NCBI GenBank assembly: GCA_965214025.1
Contig: CBDCAW010000096.1
Location: 31,031 to 95,030 of the forward strand
DNA length: 64,000 nucleotides
Source of the DNA: Granulosicoccus sp965214025
GTDB lineage: Bacteria > Pseudomonadota > Gammaproteobacteria > Granulosicoccales > Granulosicoccaceae
Reading direction: 5' to 3'
The position numbers and the translations under genes are program-made. A model generated the notes under the pieces. That model had not been told where the DNA came from and made no database searches. It saw only the letters and a list, made by a program, of their open reading frames with translations. Every line of letters starts with the position of its first letter. Position 1 is the stretch's first letter. This document shows positions 33,273 to 41,555 of the stretch, in pieces.

Positions 33273-36199
33273 GCACCCTCGCGGCCGCGCCGACACTGTA
33301 CCGCTCACTGCTCGGCGCCTGGCGCTCTCGGGTGTCACGGCTCGCACTGAGCCTCATCCTGTTGACCTTCACCGTGCTGTTCCTGGCGGACGTACTCGGG
33401 CTTCGGGACAACGCCGGTGTCGAGAGACGCGAGTCACGCAAGATCGTCGCCGAGTCGTTGACCGTACAACTGTCTACCCTTGCCAGCCTGTCCGATCAGG
33501 CATCGGTGCGCTACGCACTCGCCGAATTCGTCAGCCGCAACGATCAAGTGATTGCCGCGAGCCTGATCAGGGGCCAGAACGACAGGCTGGCGGTGTTCGG
33601 TGATGCAAGCAAGCTACGTTTCGATCGATTCGTCAGTACCGCTACCCAGATTCGCGTACCGGTGCTCACGGGCGAATCGACCTGGGGCGAGGTTCGTGTG
33701 GCCTTCTCTCCCATCAACGACAGGTGGACGGAACTTCGATATTTCGGCTTCATCCTGCTTGGACTCGTAGTTTCACATCTGCTGTTTCTACGCCGCGCTC
33801 TAATACAGCTCGATCCGAGCAGGGTTGTACCCGGGCGGGTCAACACCGCGTTCGAAATGTTCTCCGAAGGGGTGGTGCTACTCGACGATGAGCTACGTAT
33901 CGTGCTGGTCAACGCGGCCGGGGCCACGATTCTGGGCAATACCGCGAACGCTCTGCTGGGCAAGCGCCTGGATAGCTGGTCGTGGCAGGAGCTCGAGAAC
34001 GAACCGCCGCCGTGGGCATCGGTGCTGCGCACCGGTGCGGATGTCGTGGATCTGCCGATGCATCTGGAAGGGATCAGGCCGCAAACCCTGATGGTGAGCT
34101 GCTCGATTGTCGGTGAGGGGTTGCAGGATGTGCGTGGCGTCATGGTCACATTCGACGACATCACCGAGATTGAGCAGAAGAACCTCGAACTGTCGCATTC
34201 GCTGCGTCAGCTGCGCGACTCACAGGAATCGATATCACGGAAGAACGAAGAGCTGAAGGCACAGGCAACCCAGGATCCGCTGACGGGACTGCTAAACCGC
34301 CGCGCGCTGATGGATGCCCTGGAACGCGAACGCGCCGCGATGCACCGCCACGACACGACGATGAGTTGCCTGATGATCGATATCGATCACTTCAAGCACA
34401 TCAACGACACATTCGGTCATGCCGTGGGCGATGAGGTGATCTGTGCGGTGGCCAACACGCTTGTGCAGCAGTGCCGACGCGGCGACGTGGTCGGAAGGTT
34501 TGGTGGCGAGGAGTTCGTCATGGTACTGCCGGATACCGTATCGCAGGCGGCCTGCGAGATCGCCGGGCGGGTCATCCACGCCATACAGGATCTCGGCAAC
34601 GATGTGACGGTACCGGTGGACACTCTCACGGCGAGCGTCGGTGTGGCCGAGCACCCGGCGGATGACACTGACATGGCGGCCTTTCTTGATCTGGCGGATC
34701 AGGCTCTGTACGTGTCCAAGGAAACCGGTCGAAACCGCGTGACCCGCTACGATGCCGATGCCGTCCGCATGCACCGACAAGGCATGGCAGGCAAGTCCGC
34801 CGGTGCCTGTATCGAGGCGCACAACCGTGTGGTCGAACTCGAGGCACTGGTCGATCAGCGTACCCGCGATCTGGAAACCCTGCGTGACTACGATGAGCTC
34901 ACCGGTGCACCGAAGGTAGATCTGTTCGTGGCGGCGCTCGAACGAGAGATGAAGCGGTCTCGGCGCTCGGGTGCCAGCGTTGGCGTTCTGTCGCTCGAGG
35001 TTCGTGATCTCAACCGGATCATCGGTTCGTTCGGCCAGGCCGCCTGCGACCGGCTGGTGGTGGATTTCGTAACGCGCCTGCATGACGGGCTTCGCAGCTC
35101 CGACCTCGTTGCGCACATCGACGAGGAGCACAACGTGTCGCGCATGACGACCAACGAATACGGGGTATTGCTGTCCGATCTGGAGGAGTCGAGCCAGGTG
35201 CTGCCGGTGATCACACGCCTGCGGCGCATGCTCTCCTCGCCGTTCGATATCGATGGCGAGAAGCTCCATCTCGGTGTCAGCATTGGTATATCCGTGCACG
35301 CGGATGGCGACGCCACTGCCTCGCAACTGGTCGAACAGGCCATGCAGGCACGACAACAGGCTGCCCTGAACAAGGACAAGATCTCCCACAGCTTCGTGAC
35401 GGAACACCTCGATGCGATCTCGCGTGACTTCCTTGCTCTGGAATCAGACTTGTATGAGGCAGTGGAACAGGGCCACATACAGGTTCACTACCAGCCCAAG
35501 TACGATGTGGCTCAGCGTTACGTTTCAGGCCTCGAAGTGCTGGCCCGCTGGCATCACGTCGAACGCGGCCACGTGTCGCCGGCCGAATTCATACCGATTG
35601 CGGAAACCAACGGGCTCATTCACGACCTCTTCGCGCAGGTTCTCGACAAGACACTCCGGCAGCTCAAGGCGTGGCATGATCAGGGGTATGCGCCGATCCG
35701 CGTGTCGATCAACATCTCGCCGTCTCAGCTGCGCGAGCCGATGCTGGTACCGAATATCCTCGATACCATCAGCGCCGCCGGCGTACCGAGCTCGCAGATC
35801 GAAATAGAACTGACGGAGACTTCGGTCATTGAATCTCCGCAGCGCGCACGTATTGCCCTGGGGCAACTGAGAGATGCCGGGTTATCCGTCTCGATGGACG
35901 ATTTCGGTACCGGCTATACCTCGCTGGCCTTGCTGGCGGAGCTGCCTCTGGATGCGGTGAAGATCGATCGCTCCTTCATCAGCGCGATGAGCAACAGTGA
36001 ACGTAGCCACGCGATTGTCGAATCCGTGATCCGCATGGCCCATACGCTGAAGCTGTGGGTGGTTGCCGAAGGCGTGGAGACTGAAGAGCAGCTGGCGATG
36101 CTGACACGACTCGGCTGCAACGAGATCCAGGGATACCTGATCAGCAGACCGATGCCTGCGGATCAGATAACCAGCACGTTTTCAAAGCGCGCGGCCTGA
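33269..36199 (+). CDS. Membrane GGDEF-GGDEF-EAL protein for cyclic-di-GMP turnover
   Basis: 976 residues, GTG start at 33269 inside the upstream stop. A periplasmic sensing region (about 45-150) lies between two membrane segments, followed by a PAS-like domain (VLLDDELRIVLVNAAGATILG). GGDEF-1 has RRGD (inhibitory RxxD site) and RFGGEEF, so it looks active. A second, degenerate GGDEF has TNEYG in place of the signature. The EAL domain has EVLARWHH, NISPSQL, ELTETSVIE, DDFGTGYTS, VKIDRSF and AEGVETEEQ, i.e. the catalytic metal ligands are present. Whether net synthesis or hydrolysis occurs is not deducible. Placement at the end of the exporter-like operon suggests c-di-GMP control of it. Confidence 0.92.
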   Translation: MSTLAAAPTLYRSLLGAWRSRVSRLALSLILLTFTVLFLADVLGLRDNAGVERRESRKIVAESLTVQLSTLASLSDQASVRYALAEFVSRNDQVIAASLIRGQNDRLAVFGDASKLRFDRFVSTATQIRVPVLTGESTWGEVRVAFSPINDRWTELRYFGFILLGLVVSHLLFLRRALIQLDPSRVVPGRVNTAFEMFSEGVVLLDDELRIVLVNAAGATILGNTANALLGKRLDSWSWQELENEPPPWASVLRTGADVVDLPMHLEGIRPQTLMVSCSIVGEGLQDVRGVMVTFDDITEIEQKNLELSHSLRQLRDSQESISRKNEELKAQATQDPLTGLLNRRALMDALERERAAMHRHDTTMSCLMIDIDHFKHINDTFGHAVGDEVICAVANTLVQQCRRGDVVGRFGGEEFVMVLPDTVSQAACEIAGRVIHAIQDLGNDVTVPVDTLTASVGVAEHPADDTDMAAFLDLADQALYVSKETGRNRVTRYDADAVRMHRQGMAGKSAGACIEAHNRVVELEALVDQRTRDLETLRDYDELTGAPKVDLFVAALEREMKRSRRSGASVGVLSLEVRDLNRIIGSFGQAACDRLVVDFVTRLHDGLRSSDLVAHIDEEHNVSRMTTNEYGVLLSDLEESSQVLPVITRLRRMLSSPFDIDGEKLHLGVSIGISVHADGDATASQLVEQAMQARQQAALNKDKISHSFVTEHLDAISRDFLALESDLYEAVEQGHIQVHYQPKYDVAQRYVSGLEVLARWHHVERGHVSPAEFIPIAETNGLIHDLFAQVLDKTLRQLKAWHDQGYAPIRVSINISPSQLREPMLVPNILDTISAAGVPSSQIEIELTETSVIESPQRARIALGQLRDAGLSVSMDDFGTGYTSLALLAELPLDAVKIDRSFISAMSNSERSHAIVESVIRMAHTLKLWVVAEGVETEEQLAMLTRLGCNEIQGYLISRPMPADQITSTFSKRAA

Positions 36200-36285
36200 G
36201 CAGGGTACCGACAGCCCTCACTCGATCATGACGGGTTCGAAAAAATGGGGGTCACCGGCGATACCGTATGGCTCAGGGTCCTGAC

Positions 36286-36600
36286 TCACACGTTGCAGCG
36301 GTGCGCCCTGATCGACTCGCGCAACGTCTGCGCCACCCTCGGCAGGCCTTTTTTCTCCAGCGCCACGATCAGTTGCAGTTCGACATTCGCAGCTTCGTCC
36401 AGCAACGCATCGCGATCATAGGCCAGAGATGCTGAGCCGGCCCGTTCGAGCAATGACATTACCTCCTGGTAAAGCATGCCCTCGAAGGACAGCCGCGAGC
36501 GCGTCGCGATCAGCGGCTCGGGCGCCTGGTAGCCAGGTTGGCGGCTGGCTTCCAGCCATTGCTGGTATCGGTTCTCGGCGAGTGTGTCGAAAACGCTCAT
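36286..36600 (-). CDS. Small conserved-looking hypothetical protein
   Basis: 104 residues from ATG 36600 (MSVFDTLAENRYQQWLEAS). Almost all helical, with a pattern that resembles DnaJC28/DUF1992-like or other N-terminal cytosolic helical proteins (FDTLAENRY), but the GxGxPL core of DUF1992 is absent. No membrane segment or signal peptide. It is convergent with the GGDEF-EAL gene. Function unknown. Confidence 0.55.
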   Translation of the reverse strand: MSVFDTLAENRYQQWLEASRQPGYQAPEPLIATRSRLSFEGMLYQEVMSLLERAGSASLAYDRDALLDEAANVELQLIVALEKKGLPRVAQTLRESIRAHRCNV

Positions 36601-36807
36601 GGGTACTCGGGGTAGTCGGCTCAGATGTCGGTAGGTGCGCCCCACATACAGTGAGCGCACGGATCACAGGCTCTGCCGGTACTCCCGCGAGACACCGTCA
36701 CTGAAAGAGAATGACGCTGAGCCCGCCGATATCCTGTGGGAAGACCGGTAGATACAGGTGAGGTACGATTCGCGCGACCCGATCGGATGAAAGGTTCATC
36801 AAGGCCC

Positions 36808-37323
36808 ATGACCAGACGTTGCTTCTTCGCCATCACGCCCGACCCGCAAACGTTGTTTGCCATCGATGCCTGGCGCGAACGCTGCTGGCACGGACTGCAA
36901 CGGCCGACGCCGATGCAGAACTACCACATGACGCTTGCCTTTCTCGGCACCGTCGATGCACGGCGCGTTCACGACCTGGAACAGCAGCTGGAATCGGTTG
37001 ACAAGGTCGGCTGTGAGGTGGTGCTCGATGATGCCGGCTACTGGCCGGCCAACGGCATCGTGTGGCTCGGTTGCCGCGTACCGAACCCTGCGTTGATCGA
37101 GCTTGCCGGTCTGTGCCGGCGACTGGCCAACCGCGCCGGCATCGGAGTTGACGGCAAGCGATTCACCCCGCATGTGACCCTGGCGCGAGGTCAGGTCGAA
37201 CCGCCGCCACCGCCCCTGATGCCACCGGATCTTCGCTTCGAGGCGGCAGAGCTCGTTCTGTACGAATCGCTTCGCGATGGTAGGGGTACCCGTTATCGAG
37301 CGATCCGTTCTGTCTGGTTGTGA
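36808..37323 (+). CDS. thpR: RNA 2',3'-cyclic phosphodiesterase (ThpR/LigT family)
   Basis: 171 residues, 2H phosphoesterase that opens 2',3'-cyclic phosphates on RNA. The two HxTx motifs are present: NYHMTLAFLG and FTPHVTLARG. FFAITPDPQTLFAID is the N-terminal strand and VLYESLRDGRGTRYRAI the C-terminal one. The start is ATG 36808; an open frame upstream to 36736 has no family similarity. No operon partners. Confidence 0.9.
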   Translation: MTRRCFFAITPDPQTLFAIDAWRERCWHGLQRPTPMQNYHMTLAFLGTVDARRVHDLEQQLESVDKVGCEVVLDDAGYWPANGIVWLGCRVPNPALIELAGLCRRLANRAGIGVDGKRFTPHVTLARGQVEPPPPPLMPPDLRFEAAELVLYESLRDGRGTRYRAIRSVWL

Positions 37324-37335
37324 TCCGCCAGTTCA

Positions 37336-37364
37336 TTGTCGCATCCCGTTCGCTCTGATAATAT
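37336..37364 (+). promoter_or_regulatory. Sigma-70-like promoter for the GH114-like gene
   Basis: TTGTCG (37336-37341), a 17-bp spacer, then TAATAT (37359-37364). It is 53 bp before the ATG at 37417, and CAAGGA provides a ribosome site. It overlaps the start of the gap after thpR. Confidence 0.6.
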
Positions 37365-37416
37365 CCAGCCCGCATGGAAGATCCCGCCTGGGAATTGACA
37401 CTAACAAGGAAACACG

Positions 37417-39006
37417 ATGCTCAACGACACCGGCCCGCTCGGTAGATCAACACGAATCGCGATCGGCACGCTTTCACTCGCCGGCATGATCATTCTTCCG
37501 ATGGCGCTTGGCGGTGGTTACGCCGCGGCAGCCGACGACCCCGCCGCTTCCGCATCGCGGGATGACACGATCTGGACGCCTGCCGTCGGTACCTCCTGGT
37601 GGTGGCAGATCGAAAACACGGCAGCCACCGATGTAACCATTGATGCAGATGTCTTCGATGTGGATCTGTTCGGCGGTGGCGAGAGTGGGAAGATCGCGGA
37701 ACTGCGCGGTGCCGGCAAGCGGGTGATCTGCTATTTCAGTGCGGGAACCTACGAGCCCTACAGACCCGATGCCGACGACTTCACGGCAAACGCCCTTATC
37801 TCGGACGCCACCCTGCCCGAATTTTCAGACGAGACATGGCTGAACATCGGTGATGAGGCGGCACTCGAGCAGTCCATCAAGCCCGTCATGAGAGCGCGTA
37901 TGGATCTGGCGCAGTCGCTCGGTTGCGATGCGGTGGAGCCCGACAATGTCGATGGCTACGCCAACGGTGAAACGCAAGGGCGGATCTCGGCCGATGACCA
38001 GCTTGCCTACAATCGCTGGCTGGCCGGTGCTGCGCACGAGCGCGGCCTCAGCGTCGGCCTGAAGAACAATGTGGAACAGGTGCCGGCGCTGGTTTCCGAA
38101 TTCGACTTTGCCATCAACGAGCAGTGCTACGCGTTCGACAACGAGTGCGTCGCCTATGAATCCACCTTCCTGGCGGCAGGCAAGGCAGTGTTCAGCCAGG
38201 AGTACGGCTCGAACGGCGGTGGTGGCGGAATCACCGAATCGGAATTCACCACGGCAGCCTGTCCCTATTTCAAGAGTCAGAACATCTCCTCCCTGTGGAA
38301 GCAGGCCCTGAACGTCGATGGCCAGAACGTCACCGTCTGCGAGCTCGATGAATCGACCAGTGGTGTCTCCACATTGCCATCACTGACGCTTCCCACGGGC
38401 GAGTGGTCGCAAATTGCCCTGCCGGGCGATCCGGGTACGGCCGATACCGTGGCTGACATCTTCGACGAGTTGAGCGCCGCCGGCTACGGCACCGACTGGG
38501 TGGTGTTCGGTTACGATCGGTCAACGGGTGGTGAGCCCGGCTATACGGAATTGTCCCTGGCCTCGCCGATGAGCCAGGGAGACGGGTACTGGGTCGTGCA
38601 GAGCGAAAAGCCTTCTGTCGACATTGCGATGCCCGATGGTTCACAGCAATCGCTGCTGACGAATTCCGCGCAATGTGCATCTGCCGCCGGCTGTGTCGAA
38701 ATTCCGCTACGCGCATCGGCGACATCGGTCACCTGGAACCTCGCGGGTTTTCCGCTGGGTGTCAATGCCAGTGTGGCCAGCTCTCGTATAGGTACCGCGA
38801 GCGGTTCATGCCTTCCGGGCTGCACGTTCGCCAACGCAGAGGTTGAAGGTGTCGTCCTCGATACGCTCTATCACTACAACCCGGGTACCGGTGGTTACGA
38901 AGCCCTGACCGGTAGCGCAAGCCTTGAACCATGGGACGGTACATGGGTCGCGACGCTCGGTGGCACCGCCGGGCTCGACCCTACGTGGCTGGTAGCGTCA
39001 GACTGA
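37417..39006 (+). CDS. Secreted GH114-like glycosidase with a C-terminal beta module
   Basis: 529 residues. The signal peptide (RIAIGTLSLAGMIILPMALGGGYAAAA) precedes a GH114/TM1410-like (beta/alpha)8 domain (about 50-300): WWWQIENTA, VICYFSAGTYEPYRPD, LAQSLGCDAVEPDNVDGYAN and VGLKNNVEQVP with conserved acidic residues. GH114 includes endo-alpha-1,4-polygalactosaminidases; the substrate here is unproven. The C-terminal 200 residues contain two similar halves (WSQIALPGDPGTADTVADIF to QGDGYWVVQ; WNLAGFPLGVNASVASS to WDGTWVATL), a module common in marine secreted proteins. Cys residues are abundant, suggesting periplasmic or extracellular disulfides. It stands alone, with its own promoter. Confidence 0.82.
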   Translation: MLNDTGPLGRSTRIAIGTLSLAGMIILPMALGGGYAAAADDPAASASRDDTIWTPAVGTSWWWQIENTAATDVTIDADVFDVDLFGGGESGKIAELRGAGKRVICYFSAGTYEPYRPDADDFTANALISDATLPEFSDETWLNIGDEAALEQSIKPVMRARMDLAQSLGCDAVEPDNVDGYANGETQGRISADDQLAYNRWLAGAAHERGLSVGLKNNVEQVPALVSEFDFAINEQCYAFDNECVAYESTFLAAGKAVFSQEYGSNGGGGGITESEFTTAACPYFKSQNISSLWKQALNVDGQNVTVCELDESTSGVSTLPSLTLPTGEWSQIALPGDPGTADTVADIFDELSAAGYGTDWVVFGYDRSTGGEPGYTELSLASPMSQGDGYWVVQSEKPSVDIAMPDGSQQSLLTNSAQCASAAGCVEIPLRASATSVTWNLAGFPLGVNASVASSRIGTASGSCLPGCTFANAEVEGVVLDTLYHYNPGTGGYEALTGSASLEPWDGTWVATLGGTAGLDPTWLVASD

Positions 39007-39346
39007 TACGCTCGGTGGACGACGGCGGCCGGCCTCAGCCTCAGGCCTGCTGCGCGGCAGGGTAGAGCTGTTCGCGATTGTGCGTGGCGACAGGGTGACC
39101 TTGATCTCGCAACCGCAGGCGCACAGGTAACAGCCGGTCGTCTCGATCGTCTGGTCGGCATGTTTTTCGAATGCTGGCAGTTCGCTGATGCAGTAGACTG
39201 AGTGACGATCAAGGGTAGCGGCGAGAGCACCGGCAAGAGTAGCGGTAATGGCTGCGTCTGTAGCGGTGGCCAGGCTTGTCCTGCCCCCACACCCGTCGTT
39301 TGTTTCGGCTCACGTACGTGGTTCAACGGCTCGGAGAACGCTCAAC
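39007..39346. other. Intergenic region, 340 bp, no supported gene
   Basis: No terminator or promoter is clear. On the minus strand one frame without an ATG reads ETTGCYLCACGCEIKVTLS, a Cys-rich zinc-ribbon-like stretch at about 39080-39140, which might be a decayed or unannotated small gene. A loosely repeated GTAGCGG motif occurs around 39219-39268. Confidence 0.4.
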
Positions 39347-40294
39347 ATGTCTAAAAGACGTGTCACCCTGATCGGCGGCACCGGCTTCGTCGGTACCCAG
39401 TTGACCTATCGGTTGGCTCCGCACTTCCCTGAGGTACATGTACTCACGCGGCGTCGGCAGGGCGTCAACGAATTTGCGACCCTGTCGAACGTACGGGTCG
39501 TCGAAGCCAAGGTGCACGATCCGGAGCAGCTGCAGGCGGCCCTGGCAGGCTCGGACGTGGTAATCAATCTGGTGGGCATTCTCAACGAGTCCGGATCAGC
39601 CGGTGCCAACTCCTTCGATGGCGCTCACGTCAAGCTTACCGATAGCGTCATCGACGTGTGCAAGGCACAGGGTGTGTCGCGTTACCTGCACATGAGTGCA
39701 CTGGGTGCCGATGCCGACAACGGCAGCAGCGAGTATCTGCGCAGCAAGGGGCGCGCCGAGCAGCAGGTACGAGCGGTATCCGGTCTACCTGCCTGGACGA
39801 TCTTCCGCCCGTCCATCGTGTTCGGCGAGCGCGACGCCTTCTTCAACCGCTTCGCAAGCCTCCTGAAGATGGCGCCGGTACTGCCGCTCGCCTGCCCCGA
39901 TGCACGCATGGCACCCGTCTTCGTCGACGACCTTTGCAAGGTGTTCCTGGATGCTGTCGACAACCCGGCAACCCACGGCGATACGATCAGCCTGTGTGGC
40001 CCGGCTGACTACACGCTGAAGGAGCTGGTTGAGTTCACGGCGAAGGCCGCCGGGCTCGAACGCAAGGTGATCGGATTGCCGGATTGGGCGGCACGGCTGC
40101 AGGGGCGGATCATGGAGTTCGTGCCGGGCAAGCCTTTCACACGCGATAACTATCTCTCGCTGCAGACCCCGAACGTGTGTGGGCCGGAATGCCCACGTCA
40201 GCCAACATCGATACAGGCGATCGTGCCGCGCTACCTGGGCGGCAACGATGTACGCGGGCGAATGTCCTCGCGGCGCAGACACGCCAGGCGCTGA
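39347..40294 (+). CDS. NDUFA9-like NAD(P)-binding SDR-fold protein
   Basis: 315 residues, atypical SDR of the complex I NDUFA9 subunit-like group. The nucleotide-binding motif is VTLIGGTGFVGTQLTYRL; DVVINLVGILNES and YLHMSALGADAD (Ser-Ala-Leu-Gly-Ala) follow, with YLRSKGRAEQQVRA and WTIFRPSIVFGERDAFFNRFA. These are the hallmark segments of bacterial YlbE/NDUFA9 homologues. GGAGA lies before ATG 39347. Bacterial members are of unclear function. The next gene is a convergent aminopeptidase-like gene. Confidence 0.85.
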   Translation: MSKRRVTLIGGTGFVGTQLTYRLAPHFPEVHVLTRRRQGVNEFATLSNVRVVEAKVHDPEQLQAALAGSDVVINLVGILNESGSAGANSFDGAHVKLTDSVIDVCKAQGVSRYLHMSALGADADNGSSEYLRSKGRAEQQVRAVSGLPAWTIFRPSIVFGERDAFFNRFASLLKMAPVLPLACPDARMAPVFVDDLCKVFLDAVDNPATHGDTISLCGPADYTLKELVEFTAKAAGLERKVIGLPDWAARLQGRIMEFVPGKPFTRDNYLSLQTPNVCGPECPRQPTSIQAIVPRYLGGNDVRGRMSSRRRHARR

Positions 40295-40360
40295 TCGCCT
40301 GTTCAGGCCGGCTGGCGAAAAATGCGAGCCGGCCTGCACGGTTGCCGCGTCGGCTTCCTG

Positions 40361-41452
40361 CTAGGCCCCCTGCCCGGGTTTGCCGGAGGCGGCACCACGC
40401 TTCAGGTACGCCTCCATGCGCTCGCGCCGCTCATCCCGCGGCAGCTCCGACAGCGTCTGCACACGTTCGTAGAACGGCCCCCACCGTCCGCCCGCTTCGA
40501 TGAACACGGCCTGGAACGCCGGAATGTAACGCCGATATGTCGCCACCGACACGAGCCTGGCATTGTTCAGCTCACGCTCGAACCAGCCATCGTAGCCTGC
40601 GTAACCCGACCATGACTCCTTCAATGCCTCGTAGCGTTCAAGCATGCCGTCGAAGACCTTCTGCTTTGCCAGGCGCTTGGCGTCATCGTCGAGATCACGC
40701 TCGTACAGCGTCTCCAGCAATTCACGGGTGGTTTTCAGCAACCTGCTGAACTCACCACGCCGTTCCAGCCAATCATCATAGGCACTGACCCGGCCAGGTT
40801 CGTCACGCATCGCCAGCCATTCGCGCACGCCCTCCTGTTCCACGAAGCTGGCGAAAGCCTCGTTGAAATTGCTGTCGTCCTTCACGTACAGCTTCTGATG
40901 AGCCAGCTCGTGAAAAAGCGTTCCCACATAGCCCGTATCGCCGCCGCGCAGCATGGTGTCGAGTACCGGATCGTCGAACCAGCCCAGCGTCGAATAGGCA
41001 CTGGCGCCCCCGATGATCACATCCACCGGGCCTTCCGCTTCGAGCGAGGCCGCGTAGCGTTCGGCCGCCTGCTCGTCGAAGTAACCGCGATAGTTGACGC
41101 AGCCCGCAATCGGGAAGCACCAGGTACGCGCATCGACTGAAAACTCATCGGCCGCGACCACGTTCCAGGTCACGTATTCGCGATTGGTGGCGGCATAGCT
41201 TGCGTAACTGTCGTTCTCCGGCAGCCCCAGTGCATCGATCGCGAATCGCCGTGCACCCTGCAGGGTTTGCAGTTGCTCGCGCAAGGCGGGATCGGTCTCG
41301 TCGCTAGCCAGCAATTCGCTGATCGGCTGGCGTGCACGCATCAACTCGAGGTGCCCGCCGATGGCCTGCGAGTAGTAGCTGACCGTGCCGCATCCGCTCA
41401 GCACCGTCAGGCTGAGAAACAGAAGCACGAGTACAAGCCTGTCTGGCAGCAC
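40361..41452 (-). CDS. Putative lipoprotein aminopeptidase (PF10023-like)
   Basis: 363 residues. The N-terminus LVLLFLSLTVLSGCGTV carries a lipobox (LSGC). A zinc-protease signature LFHELAHQKLYVKDD and a Glu-rich segment NEAFASFVEQEGV follow, as in the PF10023 'putative aminopeptidase' family. SYYSQAIGGHLELMRARQPI is the family's N-terminal motif. Envelope location likely; substrate unknown. It is divergent from cca (about 100 nt apart). Confidence 0.88.
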   Translation of the reverse strand: MLPDRLVLVLLFLSLTVLSGCGTVSYYSQAIGGHLELMRARQPISELLASDETDPALREQLQTLQGARRFAIDALGLPENDSYASYAATNREYVTWNVVAADEFSVDARTWCFPIAGCVNYRGYFDEQAAERYAASLEAEGPVDVIIGGASAYSTLGWFDDPVLDTMLRGGDTGYVGTLFHELAHQKLYVKDDSNFNEAFASFVEQEGVREWLAMRDEPGRVSAYDDWLERRGEFSRLLKTTRELLETLYERDLDDDAKRLAKQKVFDGMLERYEALKESWSGYAGYDGWFERELNNARLVSVATYRRYIPAFQAVFIEAGGRWGPFYERVQTLSELPRDERRERMEAYLKRGAASGKPGQGA

Positions 41453-41555
41453 GCTAGCTCTCCTTGGATCAGTGTTGATGGGAACAGTAGATCAGTGTCG
41501 ACCGGAACAACATCATGTCGAGCCATGTAAGCCGGGCGGAGTGTACCATCGGTAC

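Noticed and set aside
39080..39140. Cys-rich minus-strand frame (CYLCACGCEIKV) as a small zinc-ribbon gene
   Set aside because: No start codon with a ribosome site in that frame; kept only as a note.
41385..41555. N-terminal extension of cca
   Set aside because: Cca proteins start at MKTYLVGGAVRD or equivalent; the upstream frame lies in the divergent promoter region.
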